Positions 40,701-52,100 of a DNA stretch of 64,000 bases are shown piece by piece (position 1 is the first letter of the stretch; every line of letters begins with the position of its first letter). Both the position numbers and the translations under genes were made by a program. The notes beneath the pieces were generated by a model. The model was not told where the DNA came from. It saw only the letters and a program-made list of their open reading frames with translations, and made no database searches. Source of the stretch: Pogostemon cablin (Eukaryota; Streptophyta; Magnoliopsida; Lamiales; Lamiaceae). Location of the stretch: the NCBI GenBank assembly GCA_023678885.1, contig CM042982.1, positions 682,001 through 746,000 of the forward strand, read 5' to 3'.

Positions 40701-43700
40701 TTTGTCCCCCCCACCCACCCCCCCCCCACCCCAAAAAAAAAAAAAAAACTTGTTTTAAGTCATAATTCAATTGGAACCTTTATAATGCCTCATCTTAGTA
40801 ATGCTTAAAAGGGTTATATGTAATTGAATGAGTCAAATACAGAAGAATATAATTGAGATTGATGGAGTATTAAAACTTTTTATCTTCATTTAGTTTACCA
40901 AATAAAGAAAAAAAAACTTAAACTTCAGAGAAACACGACTTTTTTCTTTTGGGGTGGGGAGTGGGGGATGGAGTAATGCTTTTTTATGTGATATGGTGCT
41001 TCATAATGTAACTATATTTGGGCATGTGTAATGTAGATTTAATGAATACATTGCTGTCAAGGTGAATGTCCCTCATCTCTTTTTCCTGTTTCTCATTTGT
41101 CACAAGCAGCTAAAATCTGAACCTCTGAGCTGTCATCTGCAGAGATATATATTTATTTTCCATTTATTTGTTATAATGCCAGAGCAACTACTTTGTGTAC
41201 ATGATTTTGTTTTCCTAAAAGTAGGAATAAATTTGTTTGCATAATGTATGGTACATTGTGCTGCTTAATACATGAATTATTATATAACTTGCAAGAATTT
41301 TTAAGCCTTATCATTTACTTATCAATAGCATAATTTTGATGCAGTTAACTTCTAAAACTACCACCAATGATTGCGACCATCAGCCTGAAGCCAATAATCC
41401 TGAGATGCCCATCAGTGCTGCTGAAAATAGAAAGTATTATGACTGCTAATAAAATTATATTTAGTTCTCATTAGTTATCATAGTGTGCTGATTGCATTTT
41501 AATTCTTGATCATATAGCCTTCTCTCGCTAGCTGAGGGAATCCGGGAAGAGTTCCTATCTAAAGCAATCGGAACTGCCATTGACTGGATCCCTGTACCAT
41601 GGCTGAAGGTTGCAACTCTTATCACTCATGTTTCAGAAGTTGTTGTTGATTACTGTACAGCTGTACTTACAATCTTGATCCACTCATATTTTTCTTTTCA
41701 GGTGCATGGTCCAGAGTCAGTTGGTACCATCTTTGTCCCCTCTTCTTGCAGTGGGGTGGCAGCACGAGCATGTGTAACAATACGTTTTAAACCTTTGAAG
41801 GCAAGCTCTGTTTTCCTCTCAATAAATCTCCTATACTACTAGCACAGAATGACATTATTTTATTGTAAAGTAGTTTGCATTTAACCATCTCTCTCACACT
41901 GTAAGTTATTGTGAAAGTTTGAAAAGCCGAAACAAGGGAGACAAACATCAGGCTAATGGACTTAATTAAACCTAGAATTTTCAATTTGATTGGTAGTTTA
42001 ATCATGCTCATGTATCAAGTCCGTTGTAAATAGTAAAAACTAAAGGAAAACTGAGGTCTGTTAATTTTGTCTATAATTTTCTTAAACAATATTTCTCTTC
42101 ATTTCATGCAGACATTAGAAATCCTCAAGGACCGGACGAGCTGGTCTCGACTTTGTCGTAATATGGATGTTGTTGCCAACTATCCTGCCAACAATGGAGG
42201 TACAATTGAATTGCTCTACACGCAGGTAAGCAAAAAGTGGAGTACATTTACATTTGCTTGAGTTTATAGCTTAAAGGATTTTATGTCGATGTCTCTTGTG
42301 GCTATTTGTTTGCTTCTAATTGTTGACTTTTTTCTTGTCCAGTATTATGCTCCCACCATGATGGCTTGTGCTCGAGACTTTTGGACAATAAGATACACTT
42401 CTGTATTAGATGATGGCTGCTATGTGGTAAAATTGCTTCCTTGTTATGATATGTGTGTCTATGGAGTTTCTGACTTGTAATTTCATCTCCTTTTCGATTT
42501 AGTTTATAGCTTGGGTGTACCATGGCATATAATCCCACAGATCGCATGTAACAGTTGATTGTACCGTATCTATTCTATTGTCACTCTTCCTAGATATGTG
42601 CCCCTGTTACTATACTTGATTCTTGCTCTTTTATTTTATTATAAGGTGTGTGAGAAATCAATTTCTGGTTCTGATGCTGCTCCAAGTTCACCTGCTGCCC
42701 TTGAATTTGTGAGAGGCAGGATGCTGGCTAGTGGCTGTATGGTTCGCGCCAGTGGAACGGGATCAACCATTCATCTTGTTGAACACTTCGATTTGGAGGT
42801 GCAATTCATTTTTCTAATAAGCAAGCTGCAAAAACCACTCTTTACATCTGATGAAGAATTTGGATTAAAGGTATAAATTCATTGCAGGCATCATCTGTCC
42901 CAGAGGTGGTGCGACCTCTGTATGAGTCTTCGGAACTTGTGGCCAGGAATATGGTTCTTTCTGTGAGTACATCGTTCCGTTTAGATTCCTACATTCCGCC
43001 TCATTAAGCATATAAAAAAAAATCATAATCATGACTTCCTCCTGGCTGTATCTTACTTTCTTGGTTTAAGTTTGACCTAGAATATGGGATGTGGCATTTG
43101 GGGAAATCTTGCTCTGTAGATTTCTCTGGTTGCCTTAACTCTTCATTCATGTATTGATGTTTGTCAAGATTTTCTTCTCATATGATGATGTTTGAATGTG
43201 AGAATATACTTCTTTTCTTTGAAATAGAATGTTCATATATTGGTAATTTTTATTAAAGAACTTATTTCTAATCTTGAAAGTTATATTAAATTTTTTTAAT
43301 TCACATACAGTATTCAATAATTAATATTATATTACATGTTCTTTTTTTCTTCCACGTGTGATGTGTCTACCATATGTGTGATGTGTCTACTAATTTACAT
43401 GCAGACAATATATGTAAGTCATTGTGACTTACATTATTAATTAAGTTATATTTGTGACTACTATTTTATTTTAAAAAATTTATGCTCTACTAGAAGTTGC
43501 AGCTATTCTATGTAGGCCACAACGAGTTTCCTATGTGCAGAAGATTTATAGAGTTCTTCTCAATGTAGGCAATCCAATACCTTAAGCATGTAGCTAATGA
43601 GGATAATGGCGTGGTAATACGTGCTTCTCGTGAGGATCCTACTTTTGTGAGAACTTTGAGCAGGCAAGTTAGCAGGTAATACTCCTGGGTCTGTTCACAT

Positions 43701-46700
43701 GTCAAATTGTTATTTGATTTTGTATGATTTTAAGTTACTTTCTGACTTGAGAACTATCATTCTAATTATCTAAATGGGTTTTGAAACTATCCCTGAAGAT
43801 AAAAAGGTGTTATGTGCAAGAAAGATTTTTTGCTTGCTGACAAAATGGCTGATAAAGTCATAAAGTGCGTAAAGCTTAGTTGTGGCATATTTTTCCTAAA
43901 TAGATAATACTCCTGTATTTTACCTCATTTTGGAGAACCACAGAAAATCTATGTGCAATTTCTGTTCATGCATTTAAATACCATTGTTGCTTTGTTGTAG
44001 GTTCTTCAATGATTCTATCAATTGTTTTTCTGAGGATGGGTGGACATTGATGAATGGTGATGGTTCTGATGATGTTATTACATCCATCAAGCGAACTAAA
44101 AATTTTGGTGCCTTTGCCGATTTTGATAGTATAATTTGTGTGAAAGCCTCTTTGCTACTTCAAGTGAGCTATTTTATTATTCCTATTATTTATATTATTA
44201 TTATTATTAATATTATTTTAATAACTAAATCATCTAATTCTATGTTCAGTTAGTTACGACTAGAATTACTTATCGGATGAACTTGTTTGCACATCACTGC
44301 CTATTATCTATTTTAGTAAAAATCTTAGTAGATAATTGAAACTTTGTTACCGTATGATTTATTATTCTGTTTAATCCATTTTGATTACATTTAACCATTT
44401 GTGAATTGTTAAATACCATTCAGGAGAACACTTGAGATCTTTCTTTCGAACTTCTATTAATAATCGAAAGGAGCTAGAATTTAATCTATGGGAGTTGGAT
44501 AATGGTTATGTTGCAAAAGTTCGATATGTGTTGGTTTATTGGAGAAAAAAGAAGGAAACACAGTGCACAGTTTTAAGTATGTTGTTTCATCTTAATGGAT
44601 CCTTGATTCAGTTAAAATGCTCAAACATGGTTTAGGCGACTACGTTTTCTCCTCTGCAATTAAGGAGTAAATTTTCTGTACTGTCCTTAAAGATTTTTAG
44701 GATCCTAGTATTAAAAATTATGTTATTCTGAAGTTGTGTTTATTTTCAAGTTGTATTTATGATACTTCATCTAGCTTTTTTGGGTACTACCAACAGTGTA
44801 TTTTATTGGTGGCAGAATGTTTCCCCTGCAAGCTTGGTGAGGCTTTTGAAGGAGCGTCGTACTGCGTGGATGGATTTCAACTTTACTAGCCATTCTACAG
44901 CTTTTTCCAGAGCTGCATGCTTTGCATATCCTGGATTGAACACTCATAGGTTTAGTGATAAGCCTGTGGTGCTTGGCTACTCCAGTAATGAGGATGAGGT
45001 TTGGTTGAACTTGATAATACTCTGTTCCATTTAATTTCTGTAGTAACTGACCATTTTAGGAAAATGGTGGACAAGAATTTGAACTTATTGCCTTCGACGC
45101 AGCATCACATATATATAACAGTAATTTCAATCTATGTGATTTATTTACCTTTTTTTTTTGTGCGCTTGTCCATTTTAGTCATTGGAAGTAATACGATTTA
45201 AATACACGGGGGACCGCCAGCTTGATGTTTGTCCTCCAAGGGAGCTACATCATTTGCAGGTAAATCCATTTCCCATCTCATTGTTGACTGTTGTTGGTTT
45301 GTGTTCTTTACCCATGCAAATCGATCTATTTATGATTTCTTATCTCCTTCTAAAGTACAATTTGGCAGATATTTTATATTGGCTTTCTAATTTACATCGC
45401 TTTTGTCAGGTCTGGCAAAATCTGATAAAATATATCTGTAACTTATCTCTGAACTATTCTTGTGAAAAAAAATTCTCATCCATCATTTTTTTTATTCACC
45501 CTGAAGAGAGGATTAAGAAGTAAGAGTACACATATTTTTTTTTGACCCAACATGCTTCGTCTTTTTTTTATTCACCCTGAAGAGAGGATTAAGGAGTAAG
45601 AGTGCATATATTTTTTTTGACCCAACATGCTTCGTTCTTTTTTTATCCACCCTGAAGAGAGGATTTAGGAGTAAGAGTACATGACGATACATGTGATTGT
45701 TTGTATTCTATAACCAAGAAAATCATGGTCCAAAAATATAAAAAATACGTATTTATCATGGCCTATCAAATTAAATGATATTCCTCTTTACTGACATTGA
45801 ACGCAACTTAATAAAGATTTCTCTGGTTATTCGTGCAGATTTGCAGTGGATTGGAAGATGTTGGTTTTGGATCGTGCTCAGAACTAATCTTTGCACCAAT
45901 CGACAGGAAGTTACCTGAAGATGCTAAACTACTAGCTGCTGGATTTCGACTCTACTTGTTTGGTACAAATACAGTTGAGTTCTACTATATATTTTTTTCA
46001 TTTCCCATCTCTGTTAATTACTTCCTAAGATGCTAGTTTCGAATTTTATCATGGTTCAACCAAGAAATTATCATGTTCTGATTTATCTATTTTCTTATTG
46101 TTTTCTTTGTAGATGATAGGAAAGGGTTAATATTGGATTGTGGTGCTATACATTTCACAGTGCTAGATTACTTGTTCAGTTGATGTGCATTATAGTACTA
46201 CATATCTGGAATTCTGTAGACTGTTAATGCTTTTCCTGTGCTCATCGCCTCTCTAAATTTCTACATTAACTGAATAATGGCAGGGTACAAGTTCATCTGC
46301 CAATCAGGCATCAATGCTGATTGTAAACTTTCAGTTTCCTTTTGAAGCCCATCTTCTGGAGGATGTTGCAGCCATGGCCCGAGAATATATCCGATATGCA
46401 ATTTCCGCTGTGAAATATATTTCTGTGGAAGCAATGATACCAGTACAAAATCCTGAATTGGTTTCCGATGTGGCTAATCCTGCCCTGGGGTTCAATAGCA
46501 CTGCAGAATCTACTTTTGCTTTTAACCTTACTAACTTGATGTGCCAAAGTTATAGGCAAGCAAAGAAGCTTTTCTTTCTGTTTCCGTAATTTCAAGATTA
46601 TGATTTATGAACTTCCCTCCGTCCCACTAAAAGAGTTACACTTCCTTTGTTAATTACAAAGGAAATGTAACTCTTTTAGCAGGACGAAGGGAGTATATTG

Positions 46701-47909
46701 TAATTAACTTGTGAACTTAAATTGCGTGCAAACACTCTGATGAAAATTGGGCTTTATATAGTCAAGTACTTGAAAAAGATATCAGAAAATGGTTCTCATG
46801 CTGCATTCATCATAGTTATAGGCATTTTGTTGCATTTAAGCAATGTAAAAATAACAGAACATAGTCTTTTTTTGATTCAAACAGATCAATATTGGGTGTG
46901 GATATGCTTTGCTTAAACTGCCAGTCTGCTGTTTCAATGTTAGCACAGATGCAGAACCACCAGTTTGCTATACTGTGTTTCTCATTTATGGTAAGTTTAT
47001 AATGTATTTTATCTTGGATAAGATGCTTCTGAAATCCTATTGAATAAGGTTCGATATCATAGTTCTTAACGCAACCATGATTTTTCATACTTTTCAATAT
47101 TTTTTAACTGTTATTACTAGGATTTGAGTAGCAGCAGCATTATATGCATCTCAAATGTGATTCTGGGCTGGAACTCTGTTGGAGTTGAAAAGATAAATAT
47201 AGATTATTATTGAGCCCTGTATTTTATTTTTACTACTTGCATAAAATAACATTGTCAAATTGATTCTGTACAGCTGCAGTCTCTCCCAGTGTGCATTTAC
47301 GCAAATCAAACTGCACTGAACATGCTAGAGACTACAGTGGACAATCAGCAGAACCTCATGGTGGATAGGGTACTCGGTGGCTCTACTAATTTATCCCTAT
47401 ACTCTGTTCTCCCCACTATAGTACAACAGGTAAATTAAAAAAAAAAAAATTTACCGAAACTTACCCTAGAAAATAATCCATCCAGTTACATCTATAGTAG
47501 TTTTGGTGGTCTGGGCCAGCCTGGCTTTTGATGTTACATGGAACAGTGTTTTTGTGTCCCAATTATCGGGTTTTTTTTTGTTATGCCTAATGGTGTAGGT
47601 CAGTAGGTGGAATGGACAAGAATGGTAAATATATAATGTTTAGTAAAAAATTCATTCGATTTGTTGCCCGAAGTCTTTGATTTATTGCAGAAAATGATAA
47701 GTAATTCAGTAATTGGTTTTGAGGTATAACATCATAATTTGCCAAGTCTTTGTAATTTGCAGGGATATGCTATTCTACCTCCTGGACACACAGTGTCACT
47801 GAAGAACCGAGGCGTTTCGTACGAGCAAGCTGTAGTGTGGCAAGTGCACTTTCCTGATGGTTCTGTGCAGTGCCTTGCATTAGCATTCCTTGGTTGGTCC
47901 TTCACCTGA
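37785..47909 (+). CDS. Divergent class III homeodomain-leucine zipper (HD-ZIP III) transcription factor, 18 exons
   Basis: Family of REVOLUTA/PHABULOSA/ATHB8/ATHB15: nuclear regulators of leaf polarity, vasculature and meristems. Exons: 37785-38023, 40254-40413, 41345-41433, 41518-41608, 41702-41800, 42112-42225, 42343-42426, 42646-42798, 42888-42962, 43569-43675, 44001-44163, 44816-44998, 45179-45259, 45839-45973, 46284-46555, 46885-46990, 47274-47429, 47763-47909. Total 2454 nt, 817 aa, no internal stop; 18 exons is the family's canonical number. Homeodomain about 24-88 (KVWFQNRR at 73-80), zipper about 90-127 (ENRRLTVANKLLKEENDGLQ), START about 163-380 (AIGTAIDWIPVPWLK; TIELLYTQYYAPTMMACARD), MEKHLA to the end (LALAFLGWSFT). 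It is unusually diverged, with an atypical Arg/Gly-rich N-terminal extension and a short zipper-START linker. Introns after exons 5 and 15 appear to use GC donors. Confidence 0.9.
39750..39925. mobile_element. Stowaway-type MITE in HD-ZIP III intron 1
   Basis: A 176-bp element with terminal inverted repeats CTCCCTCCGCCCC and (as complement) CTCCCTCCGTCC, flanked by TA dinucleotides at 39748-39749 and 39926-39927. The TIR sequence and TA target are diagnostic of Stowaway/Tc1-Mariner MITEs. It lies in the same strand context as a 2.2-kb intron and has no effect on the coding frame. Confidence 0.88.
41599..41714 (+). promoter_or_regulatory. Degenerate, intron-split miR165/166 target site
   Basis: In HD-ZIP III genes the miR165/166 site (TGGGATGAAGCCTGGTCCGG) spans an exon junction in the START domain. 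Here the corresponding spliced sequence joins GGCTGAAG (to 41608) to GTGCATGGTCCAG (from 41702). Relative to the canonical site it has three extra bases (GTG) at the junction, opposite miRNA positions 10/11 where slicing occurs, plus mismatches at miRNA positions 9 and 2 and at the 5' half. At protein level it replaces the family's PGMKPGPDS with PWLKVHGPES, one residue longer. A functional site looks unlikely. Confidence 0.75.
45495..45690. repeat. Three tandem ~75-bp repeats in HD-ZIP III intron 13
   Basis: Copies begin TTCACCCTGAAGAGAGGATT at 45495 and 45571, and TCCACCCTGAAGAGAGGATT at 45646 (periods 76 and 75). Each continues with AGGAGTAAGAGTACA-type sequence and, in the first two, TTTGACCCAACATGCTTCGT. 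Confidence 0.88.
46612..46693. mobile_element. Short Stowaway-type hairpin in HD-ZIP III intron 15
   Basis: An 82-bp near-perfect palindrome. The left arm runs CTTCCCTCCGTCCCACTAAA and on through AGAGTTACACTTCC; the right arm is its complement, ending GGACGAAGGGAG. TA follows the right end. Transcribed, it would form a long hairpin within the intron. Confidence 0.8.
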
Positions 47910-49194
47910 GTGATTTCTGCTGTGTTCTCTCAGACGACAAACTTATTTCTAATTCTCATTTGAAAAAATAAACTGTCGGTTTGACACCATCTCCGGATTA
48001 CTACTTTCATTTCGAACATGGATTCTTTGTGACTTTTTACTATTTTGAGACTTGGGTTTTTTATAATTGGATCTTTTTAGAGACATTTTGATGACCATAT
48101 GATATTATTATTACTTGTTTGTGATAATTTGGTGCCATATCAATACCATGAGCTCATGTGTGTGCAGATATAATCAGTAATTCCTTATTATTTTCACGTT
48201 AATTTTAATTACTAATTATTAAGTTATATTAATTTTTAAAATTAAATTATTAGGCATAGTTTGCCTGTGAATAAATGTCAAAATTACATTTTAATATTTT
48301 ATTTTCACTAATTATATACTCCGTCCCATGGAAAGTTACGTTTACGGAGGGTATTATAAAACATTTATTAAATTATAAATTTAATCAACAGCCTTTATAT
48401 TTTACTCCACTTTATTATTAAAAAAATGTATAAAAATTTTAATGACTCATTATATTTTGATGATACTCCGTAAAAAAATCGAATTAATTTATAATATTTT
48501 TATTTTTTTTAATCCATCATAATATAGTTTTGAAACATAAATTATTGGTTATTTCTAATATTTTTAATTTATCATTTTTTACTTATATTTGTCTTATTAA
48601 TTGTAATAATTATTATTATTCCTTTTAAGCTGATGTAAATATGTCTGCATCAATTTTAGTATGCAGGAGTATTAGACAAACATGGAAATTAGGGTTTCAA
48701 ATCGTCCTAAATTCTTCTCCACATGGAAGTTGTACAAAATGTCAGGTTTCAAGCAGCAATACGACGTCGTAGAAGCATCGTTTGACTTGAAACTCAGTTT
48801 AGCCGAAGATCTGGAGGTCACCACGTCACTGCAACGAACACTTTAAATAAATGCCTCCAACCACAAACGGATTCTCCTAACTAAGTCACTCTTTAACTCA
48901 TGTCATCTTCCCATCACTTACATCCTCTTAATATCAATCCTGTTGATTTCAAACAAATCCATCGTCACTTCCCGAATTCAGGTAATGCCGTCCTTTTGTT
49001 TTTCCTACATATATATATAAACCCATGATTCTTGCATAATCTTTGCTGTTTGATATCAATTACTGAACATATGCACACACGCCGATTAGATTCAATCAGG
49101 GTTTTTTTTTACTCATATGTTTGATGTGAAGGTGCCTTTTTTGGATTACTAGGATTATACCATCTTGGTTGATTGATAACTTAGTTGGAGTAAG
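47910..49194. other. HD-ZIP III 3' flank, intergenic region and ERMP1 leader
   Basis: AT-rich. A degenerate TACTCCGTCCC...GATACTCCGTAA pair (about 48318-48475) looks like an old Stowaway remnant. The leader of the next gene probably includes a 5' UTR intron: GAATTCAG/GTAATG donor at 48981/48982 and an acceptor ending near 49152. No other gene seen. Confidence 0.45.
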
Positions 49195-52100
49195 ATGAGA
49201 CAGATGCCTAAAGGTGCTTCTTTGAAGTCAAATTCACCTAGTTCTTCAAGTGGTGTCGAAGTGAACAATGTCGTGAAGGATAAGAATGTGCTTGTGATTG
49301 CTAAGAGATCATCTTATGTGATAATTACATTGTTTGTGCTGGTTATATATGGGTCTTGGGCTGTGTATCGATATCAATTTGAGAATCTTCCTGCACCGTT
49401 GACTCTCGAGCATGTCGGGAAAAGGGGCTTCTCTGAGCATGAGGCCATGAAACATGTTGAAGCTTTGTCTAGGTTAGGACCTCATCCGGTTGGTTCTGAT
49501 GCTTTAGAGAGTGCTTTAAAGGTATAATCTAACTTATGAATTCTGAACAACCTGGCATTTATTTAATTTTTCGTTCTTGGATTGTCTTGAGAATCTCATG
49601 ATGCATGAATTTTATTTAAGTTGATTCTTCGGTTTAGCCGAATGCATTAATGAGAGTTTTAATTATTGAAATCTAGTTCATCTGTTAGTCATTTCACTTT
49701 TTTTAAATCTTTACATCCTAGTTTCCTCATACGTGTGATATATAATGCCTTTTCATAAAAGCTTTGATGGGTTTCTTGGGAGTTAAGATGAGGACTCTGA
49801 CTTCTTGTCCTGTTTCTTGCTGCAGTATGTGACTGAGGCCGCAGAAATTATAAAAACAACAGCCCATTGGGAGGTTGATGTGGAAGTTGATTTGTTCCAT
49901 GCAAAATCTGGCTCAAACAATCTGGTTGGTGGCCTTTTTAAAGGGAAATCCCTTCTTTATTCAGATTTGAAACATGTTGTCTTAAGAATCACGCCCAAAT
50001 ATGCAAACGAAGCAGGAGAAAGAGCTATTCTGGTCTCCTCCCACATTGACACTGTCTTTGCAGGGTATGTTTGCGATTTGCTTTGAATCTGTACTTTCTC
50101 CTTTTCTTCAACGACCTGACATCTAAATGCCAACTCAACCTGGGATTATATTTAAGGAAAATTATTATTTAACATAGAGTTCGATGGTTGATAATATTGC
50201 TGATGTCACATAATATTTGATTAACTCGTGGGCAGAAAGAAATATGTGAGGACTGATTGATTTTACTGGTAAACTTTTGAATGCATTAGGACATTATGCC
50301 TAGATAGCTAGTAGTTGTGATATGGTCTTTTGTTCATTCTGATTTTCTTTGTATTTTTCCTTAAACTTTGCAACATTTATATTTCTTTTTTCCTATTTTC
50401 AGGGAAGGGGCTGGTGATTGCAGTTCTTGTGTGGCTGTAATGCTCGAGCTTGCTCGTGGAGTTTCTCAGTGGGCTCATAGATTTAAGCACGCCGTTATAT
50501 TTTTATTTAATACTGGGGAAGAGGAAGGTTTGAATGGTGCTCACAGCTTTATTACTCAGGTTTGCAGTAATTAAGTTTTATTAATTCATCTGCTTGGGTC
50601 ATCTGATACTCGCATTTCGTTCTCTATATTCTTCTTTCAAAGTTTGTAGCTTCTTAATTGTAAGTAATGTTATCTTGCTGTGATTATAGTATCTTTAGCA
50701 TATTCTCTTGTCGTGCTTCTCCATATACCCAGTGTACTTATGATCTATTCTCCTCTCTAAAGAGATTGCATAACGCATTTCTCCTTTAATTTCCATTTCC
50801 ATATAGATTAAGTGGGAGTAGTTGATTTTTTTAGAAAAAACCAATTCTTTTCTTGGATATAATTTTATTTTTTTGACAATAAATGTCTTGATGCTCATAG
50901 AAACTTGTTTTTGTCTTGTTCTTGTTTCTATTCTTTTATTTAGTGGTTGAATTATGTGTGAACTTTTTTGGAATGTGTATGTGGACAGCTTTAATGCTAT
51001 TCCAGTGCAAAGAATCAATGTTATTTTAAATGATGTTGAATACTGGAATGCAAAGAATCAATGTTATTTCAAATGATATTGAGTACTTCCAGTATGTAAT
51101 ATCTGTAGCACCGTTGGAGCGATACAATACGAATAGCTGTTGATTTGGAAGCAATGGGTATAGGCGGGAAATCTAGTATTTTCCAGGTATGTGTATGATA
51201 CAAAGAATTATATTGTGCTTTCTCTATGGCAGAATAATGTTGTTTAGAAATTCAATTGTTAATAAGTTTGATCATCGTCCTATGCAACCTGTTTCAATAG
51301 GCTGGTCCTCATCCATGGGCAATCGAAAACTTTGCTTTGGTAGCAAAATATCCATCTGCACAAATAGTTGCTCAGGTTTGTTTCTACAAAGAAATCACCA
51401 ATAGAATTATCAGCTATCTACTTTCCTTCATATCCTACTTTCGATCAGGACTCGTGCTTTATATGACCTATTTGTTACAGGATTTATTTTCTTCGGGGGC
51501 TATAAAATCTGCGACTGATTTTCAAATCTATAAAGAGCTTGCAGGACTTTCAGGTCTCGACTTTGCCTTTGTAGATAACACAGCTGTGTACCACACCAAG
51601 GTAATGTAGATAGTGATGATGTCACAGCATTATTTTCAATAGTGTGAAGGAAGCTCAATATTATTTTTTTTAATAATGTGAGCTTATTTTTTAAATGCAG
51701 AATGACAAGTTAAAACTCTTAACGCCTGGTTCTCTTCAACACCTTGGAGAAAATATGCTCGCTTTCTTGCTTCATGCGGCTGCCTCCTCCAGCCTCCCAG
51801 AAATCAAGGCATCAGAATCCGAAATTGAATTAAGCCAAGATAAAGCTATATATTTTGACATTTTGGTATCTTAACTACCTCTCATAATAATATACTTCAA
51901 ATTTCAGTATTTCTTGATTAGTGCTTTTTATATAGGTACTTATATTTCTTCTCTGAATTATTGTCTAACCTGTGATTCCTAATTACAGGGAACATACTTG
52001 ATCACATTTCGTCAAAGCCTTGCTAATATGCTTTACAATTCAGTAATACTCCAATCTCTTCTTCTATGGACTATGTCGGTGTTTATGGGCGGTTATTCTG

